Source of the DNA: Phycisphaerales bacterium
GTDB taxonomy: Bacteria > Planctomycetota > Phycisphaerae > Phycisphaerales > UBA1924
Reading direction: 5' to 3'
NCBI GenBank assembly: GCA_030680655.1
Contig: JAUXUZ010000256.1
Span: forward strand, 1 to 14,480
DNA length: 14,480 bases
Numbering within the stretch: the first letter of the stretch is position 1; every line of letters begins with the position of its first letter. The notes below the pieces were generated by a model, which was not told the origin of the DNA, searched no databases, and saw only the letters and a program-made list of their open reading frames with translations. Shown one piece after another: positions 1 to 6,927 of this stretch. Made by a program: the position numbers and the translations under genes.

Positions 1-615
1 CTTGAAGTTCGGCGCCGCGTTGATCGCTCCGATCAACCGCGTCGCCAGCTCCATCGAGAGCCCCGCCTGCTGCATCCGCTTGATCTCCTGCCTCCCGGCG
101 TGGAGCGTCACGTAGCCGGCGAGCACCTCGGCCATCGCCAGGGTGCTCTGCACCGCCGCCTTGCTCCGCGCCTCGATCAGCAGCGTGACCACCGCCGCCG
201 CGCGACCGCCCTCGCCGATCACCGGCACCGTGAGGATGTACCCCTTGTTGCCCCCGGCTCCACCGTCGTACAACCCGTCCTTTTGATCGAGCCCGAACGC
301 GCGCGACTGCGCCGACTCGAGCGTGCCGATCGCCGCGGCCTTGACTTCCTTCTCCTGTTCCAGATGCTCGGGCGCGACCGGCTTGCCGTCTCCCCCGCCC
401 ACCGGCGCGGGCCAGACGCTCAGGAGCCGCGCACTCAACTCACCGGCCGAACCGCCCGTGCCGGCGACGAACACCGCCGCCTGGCGCGCGGCGCTCACCT
501 GACCGATCACCCTCGCCAGACGTTCCAGATAGGCTTTGTCGTCAGCGGCCGGAGCACTCAGTTCGGCGACCACTTTCTCCCAGCCCGGCGCCTTCAGGCT
601 TGTCAGATCGATCAC
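1..615 (-). CDS. GAF-type sensor domain protein, N-terminal part (HlyD/GAF partner, truncated by window edge)
   Basis: The reading frame stays open from a GTG at 615-613 to the window edge, giving 205 residues of a longer protein. It starts with a helical stretch (APGWEKVVAEL), then alternates strands and helices in a GAF-like way: QAAVFVAG near 50, GYILTVPVIGEGGRAAAVVTLLIEAR around 125-150 and a following long helix. The GTG overlaps the TGA of the upstream adaptor gene (GTGA), so translation is probably coupled. Known context: planctomycete efflux loci often pair a HlyD-type adaptor with a second adaptor that has an N-terminal GAF domain and a following membrane-bound peptidase or transporter. 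I infer that this is such a partner and that a lipoyl/HlyD part lies beyond the edge. The GAF call rests on fold-like patterning and context, with no catalytic motif visible. Confidence 0.6.
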   Translation of the reverse strand, partial: MIDLTSLKAPGWEKVVAELSAPAADDKAYLERLARVIGQVSAARQAAVFVAGTGGSAGELSARLLSVWPAPVGGGDGKPVAPEHLEQEKEVKAAAIGTLESAQSRAFGLDQKDGLYDGGAGGNKGYILTVPVIGEGGRAAAVVTLLIEARSKAAVQSTLAMAEVLAGYVTLHAGRQEIKRMQQAGLSMELATRLIGAINAAPNFK

Positions 616-1586
616 TTCTTCACCCCCGCTGCCTGGTCACTGCCATCGCCGGCCGAACGATCCGCTGCTGGTACGGCCGCTGGCTTCTCGACGCGAACGC
701 GGGCGCGGGTCCCCGGGGGGAACTGCTTCGGGTTGGGCACCTCGATCCGAACCCGGCGCGTGCCCGCCGCTGCATCAGCAACGGGGCTGACGTAGAGGAT
801 CGTCCCCACCGCGACGTACGAGCCGGGCACGTCGAGCAGCACCCACGCCGGATCGCCGCTCTTGAGCCCACGGCTGAGCGTCAACTCTGTCGGCGCGGGC
901 AGATCGATCCACAGCGCGTCGATGTTCACGATCCGAAGCACCGGGTTGGGCGGTTCGATCGACGAGCCGGACTCGACAAGGATCGACTCGATGGTCCCGT
1001 CGAAGGGCGCATCGAGCCGGTAGCGGGCGAGCGATTCCTCCAGTTGACGCAGCCGCGCGGCCTCTTCCTTCAGGTCGTTGGCGGCGTTGAGCAACTGAGC
1101 CCGTGCGGCGTCAAGCTGGACGCGCCTGTCGTCGATCTCCTGCTGGTTCGTGGCTTTTTCCTTGTTCGCCTCGAGGATCCGGTCGTAGCGGGTCTGCGCC
1201 GAGTCGACCGCCGCCCTGGCCGAGTCGAGCGGACCGGTGTTCGTCACGCGGATGCGCTGGGTCTCCACGGCGGCGAGGGCGTCGCTGTCGCGTGCCCTGA
1301 TCAGCACGTCTCCCTGCTTGACCCGATCGCCCGGCTTCACCGCCAGTTCGCGGACCTCGATCGAGATCGTGAAGCTCATGGTGGCGTCGCGGCTAGGCCT
1401 GGTGATCCACTCCAGGTCGCTGAACGCCTTGGCTCGATCGGCCCAGTCCGCACCCGCCGTTGGCACGGCAGGGCTCGCCGGCTGCGGAGCCAATCCGTCA
1501 GCGTTGGCCAAGGGCACAGCGACGCCCAAGGCGATGATCATGCTCCGGAAAAAACCCGATGCGCCAGCGGTCTTCATTGCGGTCAT
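612..1586 (-). CDS. HlyD-family periplasmic adaptor (membrane fusion protein)
   Basis: A 324-residue adaptor of an efflux or secretion system that would link an inner-membrane transporter to the outer envelope. An N-terminal signal peptide (FFRSMIIALGVAVPLANA, residues about 12-29) places it outside the cytoplasm; no lipobox cysteine is seen. The first lipoyl half-motif is at about 78-100 (ELAVKPGDRVKQGDVLIRA). An Ala/Glu/Arg/Gln-rich coiled-coil hairpin follows at about 118-190, then the second lipoyl half (RLDAPFDGTIESILVESGSSI) and a beta-barrel region. The C-terminal tail is Lys/Ala/Asp rich. I chose the ATG at 1586 because it sits just before the signal peptide; ATG 1577 is equally possible, and neither has a clear Shine-Dalgarno. 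The stop overlaps the next gene's GTG start, indicating an operon. The substrate cannot be read from the sequence. Confidence 0.88.
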   Translation of the reverse strand: MTAMKTAGASGFFRSMIIALGVAVPLANADGLAPQPASPAVPTAGADWADRAKAFSDLEWITRPSRDATMSFTISIEVRELAVKPGDRVKQGDVLIRARDSDALAAVETQRIRVTNTGPLDSARAAVDSAQTRYDRILEANKEKATNQQEIDDRRVQLDAARAQLLNAANDLKEEAARLRQLEESLARYRLDAPFDGTIESILVESGSSIEPPNPVLRIVNIDALWIDLPAPTELTLSRGLKSGDPAWVLLDVPGSYVAVGTILYVSPVADAAAGTRRVRIEVPNPKQFPPGTRARVRVEKPAAVPAADRSAGDGSDQAAGVKK

Positions 1587-1799
1587 TCTAAGTGCCCGGT
1601 TCGGCATCCGCACCCTCGCGTGCCGCGAAGTCGATTCGCCCATCTTCACACGGCGGTTTGTCGGCTTTTTGCCTCAATCGCGCCGCCTGGGACGGGCGTG
1701 TCGCTATCCTTAGGGGTATTCGCAACGGCGGCTCAACGAGCGTTGGCACCCAGCCAATCGCTGCCGGGCGTACAGACCCCTCCACCTGGAGTTTCTTCG

Positions 1800-2939
1800 A
1801 TGTCAACCACTACGCCAACCACCGTCGCGGCCGTCCCGTTCATGAAGTTCGAGACGACCGAAGCGGACATCGAGGCGGTGATGCGTGTGCTCAAGTCGGG
1901 CATGCTGCGGGCGGCCACCAAGTGCGCTGAACTCGAAACCCGCCTCGGCGAGATGAGCCAGGCGAACCACGCGATGACGTGCGCCAACGGCACGTGCGCG
2001 CTGCAGCTGGCCTACGAGCCGCTGTTCAACCCCGGCGACGAGGTGCTGGTGCCCGCCTGGTCGTACATCGCCACGGCGTCGATGCTCGTCGCCCGCGGCT
2101 GCAAGCCGATCTTTGTTGACGCGCTGGCGACCACCGGCCAGATCGACGTTGCCGACGCTGCGAAGCGCATCACCGCGAAGACGAAGGGGATCGCCGCTAC
2201 CCACATGTACGGCTGCCCGGTCGACATCGACGCGGTCGGCTCGCTCGCCGCCAAGCACGGGCTGAAGGTCGTGTACGACGCGGCCCAGGCACACCTTTCG
2301 ACCTACAAAAACAAGGGTATTGGCCAGTTCGGCGACGCGGTGACCTACTCGTTCTACGCGACGAAGAACCTGGGCACCGGCGAGGGCGGGATGGTCACTT
2401 GCAACGACGCGGCACTCGCCAAGAAGATCCAACTGCTGCGCTCGCACGGCGAGACAGAGAAGTACCTGCACGAGCAGGTTGGGTACAACTACCGCATGAA
2501 CGACCTGACCGGCGCGATCGGCTGCTCGCGTCTGGACAGGCTGCCGGCCGACACCGCGGCCCGCCGCGCTGCGGCTGCGAGGTACGACGCGCTGCTCGCG
2601 ACGATCCCTGGCATCGAGCCGCTGGCGATCACGGCGGGCGCCGTGAGCGCGTACCACCTCTACACCGTTCGCATGGACCCTGCGGCGCTCTCGTGCAGCC
2701 GCGACCAGCTCTGCAAGGACCTCGGCGCGCTCGGCGTGCCGACGGCGATCCATTACCCCAAGACGTTGCCGCAGCAGCCGGCCTTTAAGAACCACATCCC
2801 CGGTCAGGCCCCCTGGCCGGTGGCCGAACGGTTCACGCAGACGGTCTTCTGCCTGCCGATGCACAGCTTCTTGACCGATGCGCACTTCGCGACGCTCGAA
2901 TCGGCCCTGCGCTCGGTCGCCACGCGGTACGCCCGATAA
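1800..2939 (+). CDS. DegT/DnrJ/EryC1/StrS-family PLP-dependent aminotransferase
   Basis: A 379-residue fold-type I aminotransferase of the sugar aminotransferase family, whose members usually move an amino group from glutamate to a nucleotide-linked keto-sugar. Family landmarks in order: NGTCALQLAY (about 63-72) for cofactor phosphate binding; GDEVLVPAWSYIATA (79-93); VYDAAQAH (158-165) with Asp160 for the pyridine nitrogen; and SFYATKNLGTGEGG (184-197) with Lys189 as the Schiff-base lysine. GYNYRMNDLTGAIG (228-241) and IHYPKTLPQQPAF (317-329) are also typical. Length is normal. The ATG at 1800 has GGAG at 1788-1791, eight bases upstream. The frame stays open far upstream, but that part lies antisense to the adaptor gene and is not coding. 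No other sugar-nucleotide gene adjoins it, so the sugar is unknown; envelope glycan synthesis is the likely setting. Confidence 0.93.
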   Translation: MSTTTPTTVAAVPFMKFETTEADIEAVMRVLKSGMLRAATKCAELETRLGEMSQANHAMTCANGTCALQLAYEPLFNPGDEVLVPAWSYIATASMLVARGCKPIFVDALATTGQIDVADAAKRITAKTKGIAATHMYGCPVDIDAVGSLAAKHGLKVVYDAAQAHLSTYKNKGIGQFGDAVTYSFYATKNLGTGEGGMVTCNDAALAKKIQLLRSHGETEKYLHEQVGYNYRMNDLTGAIGCSRLDRLPADTAARRAAAARYDALLATIPGIEPLAITAGAVSAYHLYTVRMDPAALSCSRDQLCKDLGALGVPTAIHYPKTLPQQPAFKNHIPGQAPWPVAERFTQTVFCLPMHSFLTDAHFATLESALRSVATRYAR

Positions 2940-2967
2940 GTCATTGAGAATTCAGTACTTAGCCGCC

Positions 2968-2992
2968 GGCAGAGGTTCCATGACCTGCTGCC
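2968..2992 (+). terminator. Hairpin after the aminotransferase gene (possible terminator)
   Basis: GGCAGAGGT at 2968-2976 can pair with ACCTGCTGCC at 2983-2992, giving nine pairs with one bulged base and a six-base loop. It begins 29 bases after the aminotransferase stop. No T-run follows, so intrinsic termination is uncertain. Confidence 0.4.
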
Positions 2993-3072
2993 AAGGTTGT
3001 CACATGTTTGGGTGATGGGCAGAGCCGGGGGTCAATTTAGAGAACCATTTTCGATTTTTTTGATTATCCCGC

Positions 3073-3100
3073 TTGCTCACCCACGAATTGGTGGTATCTT
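3073..3100 (+). promoter_or_regulatory. Possible sigma70-type promoter for the first tagged secreted protein
   Basis: TTGCTC (3073-3078) and TATCTT (3095-3100) are separated by 16 bases, and lie in the most AT-rich part of the 226-base gap before the gene at 3166. The boxes match consensus only moderately. The leader would be about 60 bases and ends in a purine-rich Shine-Dalgarno (GAGGAGAGGAGAGG, 3148-3161) close to the ATG. Confidence 0.4.
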
Positions 3101-3165
3101 GATGACGGATTGCTGTTGAGAGCTCGACCTGTGGAATTCCCACGGGCGAGGAGAGGAGAGGGTTT

Positions 3166-3789
3166 ATGACTTTGAAGACATGTGTCCTGTCTATTGCCGC
3201 TTTGGCTTTTGCTGCGCCCGCATTGGCGGCGCCCATTGGCCCGGGTGGTACTCTGTTCCTGCCGGCTGGAGAGGCTGAACCGTTCGCCGGTTCAACCGTC
3301 GTGGCCGCCCAGACGCTGCCGTTCGCGACGGCGTTCTATTCGGGAACGCTGACGTCGGTTGTTCTGGCGGGTGACACGACCAACCCGCTGGGTGGGCTGA
3401 CGTTCGTGTACATCATGCGGAACGACGCGACCAGCGCCAACTCGCTGGCCCGTTTGACCGTGAACGGCTACGCCGGCTGGGGCACCGATGCTTCATGGTC
3501 GACGCTGTTCCCCGGCATCGATCCGCTGTTCATCGACCGCCAGGCCAACGGCGATTCGCTCGGGTTCAGCTTCTCGAACGCGCTGGGTCACAGCCTGATC
3601 ACGCCGGGCGCCTCGTCGGCGGTGCTGATCATCCAGACCAACGCGCCGTGGTACACCAACACCATCGCCAACGTGATCGACGGCGCGGTGACGCAGGTTG
3701 ATACGTACGCACCGGCTATCCCGACTCCCGGTGCGGCGGTCCTCGCCGCAACGGGCCTGGTCGTGGCCAGCCGTCGCCGCCGCAACTAA
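3166..3789 (+). CDS. Secreted protein with PTPGAA-type C-terminal sorting-like tag, paralogue 1
   Basis: A 207-residue exported protein of unknown function. The N-terminus is a Sec signal peptide (VLSIAALAFAAPALA, cleavage probably after residue 21-22). The C-terminus has IPTPGAAVLAATGLVVA followed by SRRRRN: a proline-glycine turn, a hydrophobic helix and a basic end. This matches the layout of PEP-CTERM and related sorting tags, in a variant I associate with Phycisphaerae. The body is rich in Thr, Ser, Asn, Ala and Gly and has TFVYIMRNDATSANSL, repeated in altered form in the next gene (TFVYEVSSNATSINSL), along with (I/N)VIDG(A/S) near the end. The two are tandem paralogues. Start choice is firm: a long GAGGAGAGGAGAGG Shine-Dalgarno precedes the ATG. 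Anchoring to the envelope or to surface polymer is inferred from the tag only. Confidence 0.9.
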   Translation: MTLKTCVLSIAALAFAAPALAAPIGPGGTLFLPAGEAEPFAGSTVVAAQTLPFATAFYSGTLTSVVLAGDTTNPLGGLTFVYIMRNDATSANSLARLTVNGYAGWGTDASWSTLFPGIDPLFIDRQANGDSLGFSFSNALGHSLITPGASSAVLIIQTNAPWYTNTIANVIDGAVTQVDTYAPAIPTPGAAVLAATGLVVASRRRRN

Positions 3790-3863
3790 GCGGCAGATCG
3801 TGAACGCGGCCCCGCGGCGCGGCACGGTTTACAACAAACGCTCGCACGCCCCGGCATCAACGC

Positions 3864-3896
3864 CCGGGCTGCGATTTCCACTGGGCGGAAGCCCGG
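3864..3896 (+). promoter_or_regulatory. Leader hairpin touching the Shine-Dalgarno of paralogue 2
   Basis: CCGGGCT (3864-3870) is perfectly complementary to AGCCCGG (3890-3896) across a 19-base loop. The right arm contributes the first GG of the ribosome site GGAGGAGGGAG (3895-3905) of the gene at 3913. It lies between the tandem paralogues, so it could modulate translation of the second gene, act as an RNA end barrier, or be chance in GC-rich DNA. Confidence 0.4.
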
Positions 3897-3912
3897 AGGA
3901 GGGAGATATTCA

Positions 3913-4548
3913 ATGATCAAGTTCGCTTTCGCTACCGTGCTTGCCGTTTCTTCGGCGGCTTTCGCTTCCCCCGTCATCCCCGGCCAGACCGACCTTCCGG
4001 CATCACCTGAGGCCCCCGATGGGGTCGCGGGGGTGCTGGTGGGCGCTCCGCTTGTGTCGCCGTTCAACGATGTGAACGGCTTCTTCAGCGGTACGGTCAC
4101 CTCGCGGGTTTACACAAACGACCCGACGAACCCGTACGGGCTGACCGGCCTGACGTTCGTCTACGAGGTGTCCAGCAACGCCACCAGTATCAACTCACTC
4201 GGGCGTTTCACAGCGCTCGGATTTGGCGGAATGCCGACGGACGTCTCGTACAACCCCTTTGCCGGCGGCGCGATCACCCCTTACCAGCAGGACCGGGACA
4301 ACACCGGCATGGTCATCGGCTGGTCGTTCGGCAACATCCCGGTTCCGGGTGGTGTCGGCCCGATCGGACCGGGCCAGACCTCGTCCCTGCTCGTTGTGCA
4401 GGTTCCCGCCACGCAGATCAACGTGAGCACGGGCAACGTCATCGACGGCAGCATCGCCACGATGGACATCCTGGCGCCGATCCCGACGCCCGGAGCCGCT
4501 GCGCTGCTGGGCCTGGGCACGATGGCGGCCTTCCGCCGTCGTCGTTGA
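3913..4548 (+). CDS. Secreted protein with PTPGAA-type C-terminal sorting-like tag, paralogue 2
   Basis: A 211-residue exported protein of unknown function, paralogous to the protein encoded just upstream. It has a Sec signal peptide (FAFATVLAVSSAAFA, residues 4-18) and the C-terminal tag PIPTPGAAALLGLGTMAAF followed by RRRR. Shared blocks with its neighbour are DPTNPYGLTGLTFVYE versus DTTNPLGGLTFVYI, a GWSFGN versus GFSFSN segment, and NVIDGSIATMD versus NVIDGAVTQVD. The gap from paralogue 1 is 123 bases with no terminator before the hairpin described separately, so cotranscription is plausible. The Shine-Dalgarno GGAGGAGGGAG at 3895-3905 lies seven bases before the ATG. Side-by-side duplication suggests a lineage-specific surface protein family. 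No enzymatic motif is visible. Confidence 0.9.
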   Translation: MIKFAFATVLAVSSAAFASPVIPGQTDLPASPEAPDGVAGVLVGAPLVSPFNDVNGFFSGTVTSRVYTNDPTNPYGLTGLTFVYEVSSNATSINSLGRFTALGFGGMPTDVSYNPFAGGAITPYQQDRDNTGMVIGWSFGNIPVPGGVGPIGPGQTSSLLVVQVPATQINVSTGNVIDGSIATMDILAPIPTPGAAALLGLGTMAAFRRRR

Positions 4549-4575
4549 GCCACGAACGCGTCTTCAACTCCACTC

Positions 4576-4608
4576 CGCCCCGGTCGCCTTGACCGGGGCG
4601 TTCTCATT
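4576..4608 (+). terminator. Strong hairpin terminator between convergent genes
   Basis: CGCCCCGGTC (4576-4585) pairs perfectly with GACCGGGGCG (4591-4600) over a five-base loop and is followed by TTCTCATT. It begins 28 bases after the stop of the second paralogue. It faces the stop of the minus-strand manA gene, for which the T-rich side is absent, so it fits plus-strand termination best. Confidence 0.85.
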
Positions 4609-4638
4609 AACTGGCAAGAAGTGTGCTGCGGTGAACGC

Positions 4639-5679
4639 TCATCCTGTTGCGACGAGCCGGGCGATCAGCACGCGGGCGGCGTGCTCGCCCGGGCCGGCGA
4701 CCAGGGAATCCCACGCGGCGCTGAAGGCGGGGACAACGCACGCCTGCCCGGCGTGGATCTCCGTGCGTGTGCCGCTGGTGAGCAGGTCGCCGATCGAGCT
4801 CGAACCGCACAGCATGACCACGACCGCGGGGCCAGATTCATCGCCGATCGGCAGCGCGTCACCCGGGTTGACCGCGTACTCGTCCAGTGTGAAGAACTCG
4901 GTCGTCACCAGCCGGGCGGACTGCTGGTCGTCTGCGAGACGGGTCGCCTCAGGTGCGCCGGGGCTGGCAAAGTCGATGCACGCGAGCGCCTGGGGGATGT
5001 GCAGTTCGCGGCCCGTTCGCCCCCAGTCAAAGACGCGGTAGGTTGTGTCGCTTGGGGTCTGCACCTCCGCGACGACCACCCCCGCGCCGAGCGCGTGCAC
5101 GGTGCCACTGGGGAGGTTGTGACACTCGCCCACGACGGCAGGAACGGCGATCAGGTCATTGGCGACTGTGCCGTCTTTGATGTGGGCGGCGAACGAGGCC
5201 GCGGTGACTCCCGGCTTGAGGCCCTTGTAGATCACCGCGCCCGGCTCAGCGGAGAGGATGTACCAGCACTCGGTCTTGAGGTTCGCTCCCGCGTTCGCCT
5301 GGGCGTACGCGGGCGACGGGTGCACCTGCACGCTGAGGTTCTCGCTCGCGTCAAGGAATTTGACCAGCAACGGGAAGCCGCCGCTGACCGAGAGTGGGTA
5401 CCGACCCATCATCCGGCTGCCCCACATGGCCGCGGCGTCGGCGAGCGTCTGGCCGGCGAGCGGGCCGTTCTCGACCGTGGAACGGGCCGCGCCGCCGCCG
5501 GCACCAGATACGCTGGTGGAGCCCATGTCTGCGACTTCCCAGCTTTCGCCGATCTTTGTCGGAGCGGCGGGGATCTTCTTGCCGAGGCGCTCGAGCGCAC
5601 GACCGCCCCAGACCTTTTCAAAGAAGATGGGCTTGAGGATCAGGGGATAGGGCTCAACGGCGGGGGGCATGGCCTCCAT
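4639..5679 (-). CDS. manA: Class I mannose-6-phosphate isomerase (zinc-dependent)
   Basis: A 346-residue cytosolic isomerase interconverting fructose-6-phosphate and mannose-6-phosphate, feeding GDP-mannose and surface glycans or mannose breakdown. It opens with PLILKPIFFEKVWGGRALE (12-30), a family signature. The zinc ligands are all visible: Gln118 and His120 in LSVQVHP, Glu137 in KTECWYIL, and His195 in LPSGTVHALG. The active-site segment YRVFDWGR (214-221) is intact. Length matches the shorter (Bacillus-type) enzymes. I chose ATG 5679; ATG 5670, three codons in, is possible, with a GGAGG that is rather close to it. The gene is divergent from the peptidase at 5746, with only 66 bases between, and convergent with the tagged secreted proteins. 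A GC hairpin lies directly upstream of the start. Confidence 0.95.
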   Translation of the reverse strand: MEAMPPAVEPYPLILKPIFFEKVWGGRALERLGKKIPAAPTKIGESWEVADMGSTSVSGAGGGAARSTVENGPLAGQTLADAAAMWGSRMMGRYPLSVSGGFPLLVKFLDASENLSVQVHPSPAYAQANAGANLKTECWYILSAEPGAVIYKGLKPGVTAASFAAHIKDGTVANDLIAVPAVVGECHNLPSGTVHALGAGVVVAEVQTPSDTTYRVFDWGRTGRELHIPQALACIDFASPGAPEATRLADDQQSARLVTTEFFTLDEYAVNPGDALPIGDESGPAVVVMLCGSSSIGDLLTSGTRTEIHAGQACVVPAFSAAWDSLVAGPGEHAARVLIARLVATG

Positions 5680-5681
5680 AT

Positions 5682-5699
5682 CGGCCGGAACCCCGGCCG
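5682..5699 (-). promoter_or_regulatory. GC-rich hairpin immediately upstream of the manA start
   Basis: CGGCCGG (5682-5688), a four-base loop and CCGGCCG (5693-5699) form a perfect seven-pair hairpin ending two bases from the proposed manA ATG. In the manA mRNA it would cover the place where a Shine-Dalgarno should be, so it may limit initiation at 5679 or point to the downstream ATG at 5670. Confidence 0.45.
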
Positions 5700-5745
5700 G
5701 GCCCAATTGAACGATTACAGGGGGCGTTGGTGTATAAAGGGGGGC

Positions 5746-6780
5746 ATGATCCGAGGGGAAACCGCCAGAGCCGCACGGCTCCCGACCGTCACGACGGTTT
5801 GGACGACGCTGAAGGGCCTGCTGCGAAACCCGTGGCAACTCGTCGTCGGACTCAAGATGCCCGGCAGGTCGCACAGCGGGCCGCTCCCACCCCTCACCAA
5901 TGCGCAGCGGGCTCTGTCAGCTGAGCTGCGTCGCGACGTCGAGTTCCTCGCTCTGACGATCGGTGAGCGGAACACCTTCGTGCGTGATAAGTACGAGGAG
6001 GCGCAATTCTGGCTTGGCGAGCAGGTCGGCCGGTGCAACCTGAAGGTGCACCTGCAGCCGTTTGACTGCCAGGGGTACATGTGCGTGAACGTGTGGGGAG
6101 AGGTCACCGGGCGCGACAGGCCCGATGAGATCATCATCGTCGGCGCGCACTACGACTCGCTGCGCCACTGCCCTGCGGCCAACGACAACGGGAGCGGCGT
6201 AGCGGCGACGCTGGCGCTGATGCGGCGTTTCGCCGCCGGAGAGAAGCCTTCGCGCACTGTGCGGTTTGCGTTCTTCGCCAACGAGGAGCCGCCGCACTTC
6301 TGGACGGAGCACATGGGGAGCGCGGTGATGGGGGAGAGGTGCCGCGAGAAAAATGAACGGATCATCGCGATGCTGACGCCCGAGACGATCGGCTGCTACC
6401 GAGACGAGCCGGGGACGCAGCGCTACCCGCTGCCGCTGGTGAAGCGGTTGTACGGCGATCGCGGCGACTTCATCGCGTTCATCGGGATCGGCAAGTCCGC
6501 GGCCCTGGTGCGTCGCTGCACGGGCCTGTTCCGCAGGCACGCGCAGTTCCCGTCGATGGGGGCGGCTCTGCCGTCGGTGGTGCCCGGCGTGGGTGCGAGC
6601 GACCATTGGGGGTTCTGGCGGGTCGGCTATCCGGCGCTGATGGTGACCGACACGGCACCGTTCCGGTACCCGTATTACCACACGCGCCAAGACCTGCCCG
6701 ACAAGATGGACTTTGACCGCATGGCCCGTGTTGTTGAGGGGCTTCACGGCGTGGTCGCGGGGCTCGCGAATCAGGACTGA
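5746..6780 (+). CDS. M28-family zinc aminopeptidase-like protein
   Basis: A 344-residue metallopeptidase of the M28 type (aminopeptidase and related hydrolases with two zinc ions). Metal and catalytic residues can be placed: His135 and Asp147 (GAHYDS and NDNGSG), Glu180 with Glu181 (FFANEEPPHF), a probable acidic ligand Glu213 (TPETIG) where many members have Asp, and His312 (PYYHTRQD). The GxSDHxxF-like segment GASDHWGFW (283-291) is present. The N-terminus (about 40 residues) has no clear signal peptide, although many M28 enzymes are exported, so cytosolic or nonclassical location is open. The ATG at 5746 has AAAGG at 5736-5740 upstream. The gene ends with tandem in-frame stops (TGA TAA). 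It is divergent from manA. The substrate is unknown. Confidence 0.9.
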   Translation: MIRGETARAARLPTVTTVWTTLKGLLRNPWQLVVGLKMPGRSHSGPLPPLTNAQRALSAELRRDVEFLALTIGERNTFVRDKYEEAQFWLGEQVGRCNLKVHLQPFDCQGYMCVNVWGEVTGRDRPDEIIIVGAHYDSLRHCPAANDNGSGVAATLALMRRFAAGEKPSRTVRFAFFANEEPPHFWTEHMGSAVMGERCREKNERIIAMLTPETIGCYRDEPGTQRYPLPLVKRLYGDRGDFIAFIGIGKSAALVRRCTGLFRRHAQFPSMGAALPSVVPGVGASDHWGFWRVGYPALMVTDTAPFRYPYYHTRQDLPDKMDFDRMARVVEGLHGVVAGLANQD

Positions 6781-6927
6781 TAACGGGTGGCTGCGAACGG
6801 GCTGGGCGCTCTGCGCCGGACGCGACGGCCCGACGCTGTCTGCGGACTGGCCGAGCACTTGAAGCGGGGGGTGGACGGATTCGAGTGTGTGGGTGAGTAC
6901 GCAATCGGGCGTCTCACTGGAGCACAC

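Noticed and set aside
600..1799. Long in-frame plus-strand extension upstream of the aminotransferase start
   Set aside because: It lies antisense to the adaptor gene, has no family match and lacks codon character of a protein; the ATG at 1800 with GGAG fits the family start.
1803..2885. 360-codon minus-strand open frame across the aminotransferase gene
   Set aside because: Complement of a well-supported gene; Arg/Val/His/Gly-rich translation typical of GC-rich antisense frames.
5707..5738. TTGAAC...TATAAA promoter for a leaderless M28 mRNA
   Set aside because: The boxes are 20 bases apart, too wide for a good sigma70 promoter, and an AAAGG ribosome site is present before the ATG.
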